Origin: Cercophora sp. LCS_1
Taxonomy: Eukaryota; Ascomycota; Sordariomycetes; Sordariales; Lasiosphaeriaceae
Assembly (NCBI GenBank): GCA_036250225.1
Contig: JAPZLL010000003.1
Span: forward strand, 310,001 to 374,000
Reading direction: 5' to 3'
DNA: 64,000 nt
Shown: one piece after another, positions 54,773 through 64,000 of the stretch
How the letters are laid out: each line of letters begins with the position of its first letter
Position numbering within the stretch: the first letter of the stretch is position 1
Notes under the pieces: generated by a model
Told to the model about the DNA's origin: nothing
Databases searched by the model: none
Seen by the model: the letters and a program-made list of their open reading frames with translations, nothing else
Position numbers and translations under genes: made by a program

Positions 54773-56605
54773 TTATCGCCTTCCTCTCCTCGGATCCAGC
54801 GCCTCAGCGCGTCGAGCATCGCGAATCTCCTTGGTCCCTAGACTTCCCACTCCGCCCTCGCTGCGTCGCTCCCAGCCACCCAGCCTCACAACAAGACACG
54901 TCGCATTGTCGCCGTCGGATGAGATCTCCGTCGCGTAATCTACGACCTTCTTGGCACCTTCGTCAGGCGTCCTCGCCTCCTTGATGACGTCGACAATCTC
55001 CTGGTCGCTAATGGTGCCGCTGACGCCGTCGCTCACCAGCACCAGGAACGAATACTCGGCGGGACCCATCTCCACTTTTGTGATGTCCGGCTCGGCCGAC
55101 ACCCCGATACGCTTGCTTTGCATATCGCCAAAGGCGCGACTGTTCGCCAGACCTTGGATGCGCTCCTCGCCAAATGAATCCGTCACTAGCGACTCGGCGA
55201 AGCGCCGCAGCCGGCGGGACTCGGTGGGTGACGAGGGGTGGTGATCGCTAGTCAAGGCACGGGCTCGTCCGGTGGCCGTCTCGCAGAGCAGGATACGGGT
55301 GTCACCGACGTGGGCGACAACAATGGTGCTGTGTGAGGCCGGGTGCCAAAAGGGGGCTGGGGTAGGCGTGGATATGAGAGCGACTGACGCCGTGGAGCCG
55401 CCCTTAAAGCGCACCGAGCCGCCAATGCCGTGCCCGGAGGGCGGGAGGTGCGGGCTGCCAAGAATTTCGTCCTTGTTAAGAGGTATGTCCGAGACGTAGG
55501 GGTCGTCGGGGTCGGGCTTCCGTGCCTGGGCCGTGATGAAGTCGAGGTCAGCGCGGAGGAACGCGTACGTGAGAACCGACTCAATCGTTACCGGGGCTGG
55601 CGGCTTGGCTTCGGTGCTCGGGTCGTCGGTCGAGGAGAAAGAGGTGCTGCGGGGGGCGCTGAAATAGTCGGGGTAGAAGCGGCGAAAGTAGCCGCCGACG
55701 GCACGCTTGTAGTCTCGCAGGAGAGAGGCTTCGAGCTCGATTGCCTTGGCGAGACCAGCGCTTGGTGCCGATGGTTGACTTTGTGTTGGCTCGTCTAGCG
55801 AATCCTTGAGCCCCTGTCTGGGGTCGTCCTGGCTCGAGGTCGAATCGCTGCGCTTGTTCTTCAGGCTGCTCTCCAGCTCAAACTCCCTCGCGGCCTCCTC
55901 GATGTAGCCGTGCAGTTCGTCGCGGAGAAAGTGGCTGCACTCTTCTCCCCCGTGGCCGTCAAACACGCCAAAGTAGAATATCTGCGGGTCTCCAAAAGCG
56001 CTGTCGGCGCTGGTGTTTCCGACTGCCTGCCTGCTCTGGTTGCGAACCAGGCTTATTGGCGCCCTTTTCGCAAATGCTGGAATGGATATTGTTCCTGCCT
56101 GGTGCTCATCTTCGTTGTATTTCCGTGTCCCTCGCGAATTGAACGCCCCGTAGTGGTGTTTTGCGCTTTTCAGGGGTATCCGGACAACTGTGAGATCGCG
56201 ATTGGGCATGTTGGGGGGCGCCACGGCTGGAGCTGCGCCGGGTCCTGGTGTGTGCGGTGTCGAGGCAGACCGCGGGAGTTTGTGGTGTGGCCCCACAGAT
56301 AATCGGGAATCGGGGTGCATCGACGACGAAGGAATGTGCGTGACAAAGTATGTGTTGAAGTTGCGCCGTGGTATTCGGGCGTCGAGCAGCTGGGAGCGGG
56401 GGGCTCGTCTCCCCGCCGACAATCGAAGTGCGCGCAAGCCGGACATGGTGAGCGCCCTCACCCGAGTATGGCCGTGGCCGTGTGGGAGCAGCGTCGAGAT
56501 GTAGCCCATAAAGGCATGAAGAAGGGTTGCCGACGAGCTGTTGGAAAGAGCCGTGCCCAAAACTCTTGTTGGGGAGGTCGCGAGAGGCCGGCGGAAGGGG
56601 CGCAT
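54773..56605 (-). CDS. PTC6: PP2C-type protein phosphatase, probably mitochondrial (Ptc6-like)
   Basis: Intronless, 610 residues from ATG 56605. The Mn/Mg-dependent Ser/Thr phosphatase motifs occur in order: FNSRGTRKYNEDEHQ, FYFGVFDGHGGEECSH, GGSTASVALIS, VVAHVGDTRILLCET, LTSDHHPSSPTE, GLANSRAFGD, LVLVSDGVSGTISDQE and DNATCLVVRLGGW. The metal-binding Asp residues are kept. The N-terminus is long and rich in Arg, Ser and Ala without acids (MRPFRRPLATSP; a second possible start at MSGLRALRLSAGRRAP), fitting mitochondrial import as in yeast Ptc6. Ser/Asp-rich insertions separate motifs 2 and 3, as in other filamentous fungi. Which of the two starts is used decides the presequence. The gene converges with HET-C. 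Confidence 0.92.
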   Translation of the reverse strand: MRPFRRPLATSPTRVLGTALSNSSSATLLHAFMGYISTLLPHGHGHTRVRALTMSGLRALRLSAGRRAPRSQLLDARIPRRNFNTYFVTHIPSSSMHPDSRLSVGPHHKLPRSASTPHTPGPGAAPAVAPPNMPNRDLTVVRIPLKSAKHHYGAFNSRGTRKYNEDEHQAGTISIPAFAKRAPISLVRNQSRQAVGNTSADSAFGDPQIFYFGVFDGHGGEECSHFLRDELHGYIEEAAREFELESSLKNKRSDSTSSQDDPRQGLKDSLDEPTQSQPSAPSAGLAKAIELEASLLRDYKRAVGGYFRRFYPDYFSAPRSTSFSSTDDPSTEAKPPAPVTIESVLTYAFLRADLDFITAQARKPDPDDPYVSDIPLNKDEILGSPHLPPSGHGIGGSVRFKGGSTASVALISTPTPAPFWHPASHSTIVVAHVGDTRILLCETATGRARALTSDHHPSSPTESRRLRRFAESLVTDSFGEERIQGLANSRAFGDMQSKRIGVSAEPDITKVEMGPAEYSFLVLVSDGVSGTISDQEIVDVIKEARTPDEGAKKVVDYATEISSDGDNATCLVVRLGGWERRSEGGVGSLGTKEIRDARRAEALDPRRGRR

Positions 56606-57799
56606 TGCCAAGGACAGCGAGCGGCGGCGCTACTTATTGGGAGCCGCGAGAAGCAAGCTCCTGGCAAATGCGGTTGCGCGAGCAGTGGCAGAGAATGCCT
56701 CGTGAGGGGGCAATGATCATAAAACTATCCTCTGCGCCATAGGACACGAGGACGGAGAGGAGACGCGACCAGTCTCACGGCCTGGATAGGGCTGACGTAG
56801 CCGGACCAGCGACTTGGGGACCGCGGGACGCTGCCTCCAATAGTTTATCGGTTTCCGAGAATGACGCAGTGCAACACACCAATCCGGGTCCAAAAACAGA
56901 AATACCTAGGGCGTCAGAAATTTCCTTTTCGTCCTGGTGAAAAAGGGGGGCCAATGTGAATGTTTCGTCGGCAATTATCGAGAGGATAGCCAAGTTCTCT
57001 TGGGCAAAGGCGCGAAATAGCGGAGTTGAAGCCAAGCAATAAGTCGGGGACAAAAATTGGCACACTGAACCTAGTTTATGGCACTTTACGTGGTCAAGAT
57101 GGGTGCATTCAAGCGCGTAAAGAATTGGTGGGGAATTATTATACCTTGAAATAGTCTATTTAGGTATTTAAAATATTGTTTTCCCCGTCTGATTCTCGCA
57201 TCTACTCCTGTTTAGTAGACAAACATCTTCTTGATCTTCACGGTGTTCCTTTTTCTGTCGGTAACTTACCAAGGAATGGGGGTGTGGCCCCTTGGCTCTC
57301 GGGTTCAACCTTTCCACTTTATTTTCCAGGGGAGCGGCTCAACGTTTCGGAGGTCGGGCATGCCGACGATCTCAACACGGAGCCGAAGCACGGACACCCA
57401 GCTGAGAGGTCTCTTCCGCAACAATTTTCAACCACAACCAGTGAGACAACTTCGCGCCTTCTTCGGCGTTGGATTTCAATCATGGGTGCGACTGCATTTG
57501 AATAAACACTGCGGCGTTTTGATGTTCCACACAGCTCATAGTTTCTCTGGAAAGAGCTTCCCTCGTTGCTTGCAAGAATCAGGCAACCCTAACCCAGATT
57601 GATAACTTCAATGTGCTGGCGTTTGTGCATTCGGTTCGGCCCCGTTGCCATCTTTCTCATTCCACAACAACGCAATCACCAAGTCATTTTTAGAGAGCCT
57701 CGATTATTATCCGAACTGTCTCCTTTGATATTTTGTGCCTTTCACCCGGGTCCGCATCTGACAAACTCCGCGCAAGGGGCTCCGTTTTCTCGGGTAGCC
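56606..57799. other. Shared upstream region of two divergent genes
   Basis: About 1.2 kb without a supported gene. The plus ORFs between 57176 and 57602 overlap each other and precede the BTB-like gene start in other frames. AT-rich sequence (57125-57180) may be a promoter. Confidence 0.5.
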
Positions 57800-59221
57800 A
57801 TGGGTGATCCGGCAGAGGCGGGGCTCGAAATCGTCGAAATCGCTGCAGACGGGGATATCCTTCTGGACGTAACATTCGAGACCTCGAAAGAGACGCTGAA
57901 GGCGGCACGAAAAGCCGCAAAGCCAAGGCCCGGACAGAAAGATGCGCCCCCCGTTTTTAGACCCAAGGTCCGGCTGGGCTTCCGAGTGCGGGCGTTGACC
58001 CTGAGGCAATGCTCAAAATTCTTTGACACGCAGCTTGACTACACAAAATTCTTCGAGGGGAGGTCGATAGCTTCAGCGCATGAACGATTGTCCCTTCAAC
58101 AGGTCAACCCATCAGAAGCCCCAGCCGGAGACCTCCCTCTGGTCGAGATTCTTGTAGATGACCAGGCAACCAAGTCGGCTGGTCAGGAGACCATCTTCGG
58201 CGACTTGATGCGGATCCTTCACGAGAAAGAGCCCGTTACGAAACCGCTGACGATTAAGTATTTGGCAACATTGGCGGTTCTCTCTGATCGCTTTGACTGC
58301 ATCGGTCCGGTTGCAAGGGGCTTACATGGCCGTCTGAACATAAAATGGCCCGCCACGCACGCGCGTTTATCAAGAGAGGACGGCGACTCGTCACTGACAA
58401 TCGCTGTCGAGGAAACCCTTCGACAAAAGATACTGGTCTCGTGGCGCTTCGATCAGACAACCACTTTTAGTGAGGCAACCCGTGAACTCGTCATGTACGG
58501 TTCGAGGAAATGGAGCCTAGCCCTCGAGGAGGAGGAAGTAGATGAGGCGATCTGGTGGGGGCTTCCCGACGGCCTCGAAAGTGAGCAGAGCCCGATTGCC
58601 AGTCATGTATGTCTGTTAACTTGAGACCAAGGGGAGCTGAAGTACCGCCGTGAGTGCGTCCTAAACACCATAGCCTCGATCCAGCGCTATTTCATCCGGC
58701 GGTATACCTCTCGCAAGCGACAATGTACGCTGGGCTACGATTCCAGCGCGAGCTGCGACTCTTACCAGCTCGGGGAGATGGTCAAGTTCCTTGTCAGCCA
58801 CGACCTGATGTCCCTGGCCGACTTTTCGCCTTCTTCTCTCAGCGAGATGACGCAAGACTATGCGGCAGTTGATATTAACCACATCATATCAGCCTTGAGG
58901 CAGTGTCCGAGCTATCAGATCGACAAGAACCACACCAACTGCGGGTGGAGAACTCGTCTCTTGCCGATTCTGGACTATATCAAGGGCATGATGTCGTCTA
59001 GCAGTATCGCCATCTCGGGACCTGCCTGGAAGAAGAACAGAGATACAACCAGCTGGTTTCCGGGTGACGAGAAGGACGCCAAAAAGGACGAGAAAATCTT
59101 TCGTTTCACGCGATCCGTACTCGGGGACCAGCGTCTCCGGTTTGAGGGCGCAATGGGAACGAACAGGCTGGCCAAGGCTTTGTTTACAGCCGACGAGTGG
59201 GATTGGAGTCCCGAGGAGTAG
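57800..59221 (+). CDS. BTB/POZ-like domain protein of fungi, function unknown
   Basis: Model: join(57800..58580, 58632..59221), 456 residues; the 51-nt intron starts GTGAGC and ends CCAAG. The N-terminal third resembles the fungal BTB-like domain: GDILLDVTF at the start, VRALTLRQCSKFFDTQLDYT for the position where target residues are displayed, LVEILVDDQA, then LMRILHEKEP and IKYLATLAVLSDRFDC. The remainder is helical and contains WRFDQTTTFSEATRELV and, in exon 2, NTIASIQRYFIRRYTSR and a Cys pair (TNCGWRTRLLP). No partner domain such as a zinc finger or Kelch repeat is present. The assignment rests on pattern recognition of the LRILH/LAVLSD region and is moderate. Confidence 0.72.
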
Positions 59222-60279
59222 ATCCCATTGAGATCCCAGTCATACCCTCGTCTTGAGAAAAAGAGACGACGTGTCAATCCATTAGCGCGGTCAGTATAGT
59301 CCCCAAGCAGGCATCTGGAGCGCTTTAGAGAGCGGAAGCGAATAGTACCTTACTTAGTTAGCTAAGCACAAAAGAGTAGCAAAAAAAAACATAAAACACC
59401 AAGGATTCGCCGGCTGCTAGTACAGGACTCATCGGCGGAGCAGGTGTCCGCTGGCAATCTCGGGGGTGTGGAGGGGGAAAGCGGTCGCTCCAGAGATCCG
59501 GGGAGCAGTCAGGGGTTGGTCAGAGGCGCCGGGACCGAGGTCGGCGAACTAACGACCACTCGGGCATCGTTTCGACGCCGAGGGTCGGCCCCGGGAGCAC
59601 CAAGCCGCCCGAGCTCCGCCCAAGCTCACACCGAACGGGATCAAGACCGAAGTTGTCGACTACTCTGGAGTTTACCCCTCCACGCCCTTTTAGTTGAGGC
59701 CATCCGCAAAGCCACTGCCATCAAAGTCACTCTTTGACATCCGGGAATGATCAGCCAGCGCGCGACCCCCAGACAGCCTGGCCTTGTGTTGCCCGAGGTT
59801 TACTATCCCCTTTATACGGATGCTGCCAGAACGTGGAGACCTCGTCTGCATCCGCTATTCGCGCCTCATTCAACCTTGTCCTCCTCCTCCGTTTCCTCCA
59901 CCTCCGTTGCACGGCCGCAATCAAGGCTGGAATCGTGTTGCAAAGCGAAAAATGATACAATAGAGGATTGGCTATCAACTGTGTGAGTTGTCTGAGGAAA
60001 GAAAGAAAAGTAGAATCTACAGCGTTGTGACGCCGGTTATAGGTGGTCTCCCTGGCAACTGCTGAATGCCTTCACGCCTGTGCGCCGGAATGGATAGTAG
60101 GAATGAGGGGACCGCCACCCCACTTTGAGCAACATCCTCCGTGTCCTCCTCTTCCTCCTCCATGTCCTCCTCCTCCATGTCCCTCCTCCTCCATGTCCCT
60201 CCTCCTCCATGTCCCTCCTCCTCCATGTCCCTCCTCCTCCATGTCCTCCTCCATGGCTCGGAACCCGGGAACTTGGTAA
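59222..60279. other. Start of a repeat-rich, gene-poor segment
   Basis: No supported gene. An 80-codon plus ORF from ATG 59747 (MISQRATPRQPGLVLPEV) is possible but isolated. The right part carries the 16-bp minisatellite. Confidence 0.45.
60159..60252. repeat. Minisatellite, 16-bp unit ATGTCCCTCCTCCTCC
   Basis: About five tandem units, flanked by degenerate copies. Because 16 is not a multiple of three, it reads as a different peptide in each unit and gives artificial Glu/Gly/His-rich ORFs on the minus strand. Confidence 0.9.
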
Positions 60280-60534
60280 CTAGGCTTTGCCGCCCGGACC
60301 GGACGGGGAGGGGCTCACTGGAGTGTTGGGAATCCTATAAGGCTTAACTCCCTTCGGGGGTGGATTGGCGCATGGCGATTCCTCCAAGGGAGGCGATTGG
60401 GGCAGGAGTTGTGGTAACTTTTCCGAGAGGGGAGGCGATCGGGTCAGGAGCGGCACTTTCTTTCCCTTGGCCAGTCCCCAGATTGACATCAAGCCGCTTA
60501 CGGCTATAACCGTGATGACTTCAATCACAATCAT
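60280..60534 (-). CDS. Small Pro-rich protein with N-terminal membrane anchor
   Basis: Intronless, 84 residues from ATG 60534. The N-terminus (MIVIEVITVIAVSGLMSIWG) is a strong membrane anchor or signal-like segment, followed by a hydrophilic Pro/Ser-rich tail with an imperfect internal repeat (LLTRSPPLSEKLPQ and LLPQSPPLEESP) and a C-terminus ending PSGPGGKA. A TATA-like TTATAAATA lies about 100 bases upstream (60627-60636) and the leader between them is CA/CT-rich without another ATG, as expected for an expressed fungal gene. A longer open frame upstream lacks a suitable ATG. I recognise no family. The protein's 3' end abuts the 16-bp minisatellite. Confidence 0.5.
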   Translation of the reverse strand: MIVIEVITVIAVSGLMSIWGLAKGKKVPLLTRSPPLSEKLPQLLPQSPPLEESPCANPPPKGVKPYRIPNTPVSPSPSGPGGKA

Positions 60535-61416
60535 CGAGATGATGTGCTGAAGGATGGCTTCTGGTAGGGGCTGGTGTGGGAGAGATGTGTTTGAACAATG
60601 CTTATGCGTCTTGGGTAAAACAGGAGTATTTATAATGCCCCAAGCTGAGAGAAACCCCAATGACCAAGCGGAAGCAAACGCTGGCAGTCCAGAAGCGCAA
60701 GCCAAACCCCCGGTAGGCAAACAACCAGTTCCTGTTTCAACCCGGACTTTTTGCCTTTCCGGACCAGCAGCGGCGATACCGCCCCATCCTGGGCCCAGAA
60801 CATCCCGATGAAAAGACCCGACAACGGCGGCAGGGCGAGCACGAGCGCAGGAGGGCATGAAAACACCGAACGCCACCCCCGCCGAGGTAAGAATCCTTGG
60901 AGGCTCGTCTGGAAGTCGACGTAGTTTCAGCAAATGGACATTTTACCCTAATATACACGTCACATCACAAGGTATACTTCAGTTTGGGGCGGCCATAATG
61001 TGAAGTAGCAGTCTGGGAAGCCACCAATACCAGCCATCGCTGAGACCGCAAAATTAATACTACCTGTAGATATCGTCACATCGTTCGGAGAACATCCCAC
61101 GGGACATCTGGGAAGAGGCCCCTTCCATATCACCCATACACAAAAATCCGGGAACAGTGGGATAACCGGGACCCCTCGTACCTTTGGGTATCACCACAAT
61201 GCCCTTGGAACTGGCACTCCAGTAACCGGCTACATCGTTCGGGCAAGACTTGAACTGAGTTCCTGTTCCAGCTGATATCTGGTCTTCCAGCTAGCGTCCC
61301 GGGCCAATAATACCCTGGGGATTTGAGCAACTGCGCTGTAAAGAATGTCTGCTTTGATCGCATGTCGTCCAAAGTGGGGACTGAGGCGCTTGTGACGCAC
61401 TTTTAGGTTTACCCCT
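60535..61416. other. Intergenic in accessory-looking segment
   Basis: Contains the promoter and leader of the small membrane protein. The rest shows only short overlapping ORFs, partly antisense to the next gene model. Confidence 0.45.
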
Positions 61417-61999
61417 ATGTGCATTCGGGAAGTCGCCAGCGGTGATATGCATGCCAAGAGTAGATCCTGGTTGAGAAAGTCCGTGCTTAAAGAGTGGAGT
61501 TCCGTGGAGTTTAGAGTTCCGAAAACAGCTTTCTGGAAACACACACCCCAAAATCCTGCGCAAGATGCTCCAAAAAGAAGATACGGTGCGACAGGAAGCT
61601 TCCCAGTTGCGGCCAATGCATTTTGGACGAAGTATTATGCGAACCGGTATGTGTGCTCCCTGTCCAGCCCAACACCCGCTATAACGCACTTAGGCGGAGA
61701 GGAGGCAAAGCTCCCGTCCTCCCTCCAACACAGCGGGTTCCTCTAACACAGCGAGTTCCTCTAACATGACGAGTTCCTCCAACACGACGAGTTCCTCCAA
61801 TACAGTGGGTTCCTCCAACACAGCGGGTTCCTCTGCACTCTCTGCTATATTTGCGACCCTCGATGTTGCGGCCCTCGATGTTGCGACCCTCGACACAATT
61901 ATCAAAATCCTCGAAGGGCTGAGGGACCTGCGTTCGTTGCCCAAGAACACTATGCACCAACTCAGTGTTGCTGACATTCGCTCGGCTACCAGGTACTAA
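61417..61999 (+). CDS. Orphan protein with minisatellite-encoded Ser/Asn/Thr repeats
   Basis: Tentative model: join(61417..61646, 61702..61999), 175 residues. The first exon encodes a basic domain (LRKSVLKEWSSVEFRVPKTA, ANAFWTKYYANR). The second begins with six 18-bp units that encode SSNTAGS-type repeats, then TLDVAALDVATLDTIIKILEG (a 15-bp repeat) and LRDLRSLPKNTMHQLSVADI. The donor is GTATGT; the acceptor is uncertain (two AGs 8 bases apart), and only the second gives the long repeat frame. The helical C-terminus looks like real coding sequence. The 5' end may be incomplete. I recognise no family. Antisense ORFs across the repeat are shadows. Confidence 0.45.
61720..61830. repeat. Minisatellite, 18-bp unit TTCCTCTAACACAGCGAG
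   Basis: Six units with scattered substitutions (for example ACACGACG, ATACAGTG). Being a multiple of three, it keeps frame and adds six residues per unit to the orphan protein. Confidence 0.9.
61851..61892. repeat. Tandem 15-bp repeat GATGTTGCGACCCTC
   Basis: About two and a half units directly after the 18-bp array, encoding LDVAA/LDVAT steps in the same open frame. Confidence 0.8.
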
Positions 62000-63703
62000 T
62001 CTCTCAACGACTACTGCTACTGCGACCCAAACCGTCTCAATAGGTTAGGGGAATTCGGCCCACAGCCCAAATTTGACTGGTGCTGGCAGTGAGATAGGAA
62101 GTGCAAGAGGTAAGAAGACGTTGCAAATGTTGCCGGGATGGATGCTAATATTGCAGTTGTTACTAACGTTTTACCCATGCTGTACTTCGGAGCCACACGT
62201 GTTATAGTGAGACGTGTAGCTATTCGCGTCGATTTGATGATCGAATACTTGGAAGCGAAGGTCCCCAAGATGTTCGAGTTCGAGTATGTTTGCCTCGAGT
62301 GCAAACGAGGCGACAACGGGCGGGCGAGTGAGCAGGAGGGGGGCGGCAAGCAATAGGGTTTATATATTTCGGACTCGGCAAAGTGTGTTGGCATTCAGTT
62401 TTCAATGTCTTCAGCTGTAGGTGGTCAAGACATGCCGCCTAAGGTTGGGTTTCCTCGTTCCAATGTGCTGAGTCGAGTCCGCACTCATGTGGAGGCTGGC
62501 CGCTAAGAAGTCTTTGGCGGACTGAAGAAGTCTTCTTCCGGAACAGAACTCGAAATGTATTGGTTGGCTTACAGTACGCTTGGCGAGGGTGTTGTGCTGC
62601 CAAATGTTCTTGGGGAGGTTACGATTATGTGGCAATAGCCGTTATACATTTCTAACTTTTTTACTTGGGCTTCAACCTCGAGATGAAGCGGACACGTGGA
62701 CTATCACCAACGATAACCACGCTTGTAGTAATATACAGGTACATTCCAGCCTTTGTGTTCTCTTTTTCCGTTCCCGTGCATATAAATTCGCCGTTTAAAT
62801 TGAGTGCTCCATCAGGCCCATCATAGTCGATGACAGCTGCAACGGAGCTACTGTTGTTGATGCGGTACTTGGGGTTCTTAGCATCTGCCTCCCATTGCTG
62901 TCAAAAAAGAAACCCATTGTACCCTGACCCAGTTTTCTCCTGACTGTATCCAGGATCTTAGTATTGCTCCAACCATCGACGTTTATTATTCGATATGTGT
63001 TGTTGATGGATGCTAAATGGGTTGTTTGTGCGACGCGGCCTAATCCCGCAGCGGGGTGCGGCTGCCAGTGAATTGGCATTTCGGCGGCGGGGCGACGGGT
63101 GGAACCGTTTCGTCAGGTGACCATTGGGGCTGCCCGGAGGCTAGCTTTCGCAGTCTGCTAAGACGGCTTGCGGGAGCATTGTGGGCCCGGCCCGCCGAAC
63201 TCCAGCTGAGCTTCAACGACTGCATGGATGGACGGTGCTGCTGGTCCTGGTCTTGACCAGCGAGCGTCGTGAGGGACTGAGGGGCGGCGTCGCAGGTCGT
63301 CGACAGACAGCCTAATTCCCCCAGTCGTTTCCAGGTTGTAGTCAGGTGATATTGCGATATCGGCCCATGTTTGTTTTCGGAAACGGCTTACGCCGCAAGG
63401 CTCCAACATCTTCTCTGCTCCAGTACCTAGTATGTTCGTTGTCGTGATGCAGACTCATTGGCTCGACGATCAAGGGTCTTGATCTCAAAGCGCCGCGGCC
63501 GTTTCGTTTCGGTGTGACGATGGCGGGTCGCGGCCCGGCACCACAGAAAACCACAAGGCACATGCCAAGCTCTGGACCCGTCACCCCGCAATCTTTTGCA
63601 CCAACTTGCGACCCAGCTTTACGACCAAAACCGTCACTGCCGTCGGAAACAAATACGCCCCCTTCCCCCTACTTTCACGTTTGTGAGGTTGATGACATAT
63701 AAT
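62000..63703. other. Gene-poor stretch near the right edge
   Basis: Apart from the minus ORF at 62795-63079, the stretch has a 72-codon plus ORF at 62138-62356 (MDANIAVVTNVLPMLYFG), overlapped antisense by a 125-codon ORF, and a 60-codon plus ORF from 63520. None has a clear promoter or domain. Confidence 0.4.
62795..63079 (-). CDS. Possible small ORF, unsupported function
   Basis: An ATG-initiated 94-codon ORF with fairly even composition (SINNTYRIINVDGWSNTKIL, GQGTMGFFFDSNGRQM). No signal peptide, membrane segment, domain or splice partner is seen. It could be a relic of a larger gene or chance. Confidence 0.25.
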   Translation of the reverse strand: MPIHWQPHPAAGLGRVAQTTHLASINNTYRIINVDGWSNTKILDTVRRKLGQGTMGFFFDSNGRQMLRTPSTASTTVAPLQLSSTMMGLMEHSI

Positions 63704-63992
63704 ATGTCTACAGTATGTTTTAACTTGTTCTATCCCGATCCTGACTCTAATGTTTGTCCCTTAGGCTGACGGCTTCCAAGCTGTCCATTTTCAAGTGTTC
63801 CCAGCGGAAACCCAAAACAGGAAGATCAAATGGCTGCGCCGGTCACCACTGATCAATGGGATCATCAAAATCGGGGGTATCAATGTGCCCGACGAAGAAC
63901 TGGATGACATGGCGGGTGGTGAGAAAGAAGTACCTAAGGGCAAAGAAGTCACTGTTTTCAATATGGAAATTAAACTTGTATATACTACTTAA
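63704..63992 (+). CDS. Small orphan protein, two exons
   Basis: Model: join(63704..63712, 63765..63992), 78 residues. Exon 1 encodes only MST; the 52-nt intron has donor GTATGT, a CCTGACTC branch region and acceptor CCTTAG. Exon 2 reads ADGFQAVHFQVFPAETQ, IKWLRRSPLINGIIKIGGIN, VPDEELDDMAGGEKEVPKGK and a hydrophobic end. ATATAATA lies immediately before the ATG. The even composition suggests a folded small protein. Very short first exons are known in fungi, but this one rests on splice signals alone. I recognise no family. Confidence 0.45.
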
Positions 63993-64000
63993 ACAGTAAC

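Noticed and set aside
60159..60252. Possible CRISPR-like array
   Set aside because: Units are contiguous without spacers and the genome is fungal; it is a minisatellite.
60017..60254. Glu/Gly/His-rich minus ORFs
   Set aside because: They are direct translations of the 16-bp minisatellite.
63520..63702. 60-codon plus ORF ahead of the last small gene
   Set aside because: It ends just before the ATG at 63704 and looks like leader sequence; no independent support.

Overview
The window looks like chromosomal DNA of a filamentous ascomycete, most likely a Sordariomycete. It is moderately GC-rich. Genes lie on both strands with no operons, and most introns are 49-60 nt with GT..AG ends and RCTRAC-like branch sites. 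Diagnostic genes include a HET-C heterokaryon-incompatibility protein, a fused ARG5,6 arginine gene, an OCH1-type mannosyltransferase and a fungal U2 snRNA. All exon junctions were assigned by eye from splice signals and reading frame, and no database was searched. Genus and species cannot be given.

Layout. 0-16.5 kb is mostly conserved housekeeping: the 3' end of an unidentified helical protein, an Arb2-domain protein with a GC-AG intron, U2 snRNA, lipoyl synthase, an R-SNARE, ARG5,6, a shortened terpene-synthase-like gene, and quinolinate phosphoribosyltransferase (BNA6). 16.5-25.5 kb is gene-poor and holds three weakly supported orphan genes. 25.5-37.3 kb has an RNA 3'-phosphate cyclase, a TcdA/TCD-type t6A dehydratase, an SDR, a small secreted six-cysteine protein, a mitochondrial acyl-CoA synthetase, a gamma-glutamylcyclotransferase-like protein and OCH1. 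37.3-40.7 kb has no clear gene. 40.7-59.2 kb has a large conserved-looking protein of unknown function, an RBM39-type splicing factor, the ceramide 2-hydroxylase SCS7, HET-C, a mitochondrial PP2C and a BTB-like protein. 59.2-64 kb is accessory-looking DNA with minisatellites and small orphan genes.

Functional links. Several products act in mitochondria: lipoyl synthase, ARG5,6, the acyl-CoA synthetase, the PP2C and probably the t6A dehydratase. Others act in the secretory and surface pathway: R-SNARE, OCH1, SCS7, HET-C and the secreted cysteine-rich protein. RNA metabolism is represented by U2, the RBM39-like factor, the RNA cyclase, the t6A dehydratase and the Arb2 protein. There is no sign that neighbours form a cluster. 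The most unusual items are a terpene-synthase-like gene that is intact as an ORF but lacks the first metal-binding half, a promoter motif shared by U2 and one protein gene, a set of stop-free 3n introns, and the repeat-associated orphan genes near the right end.
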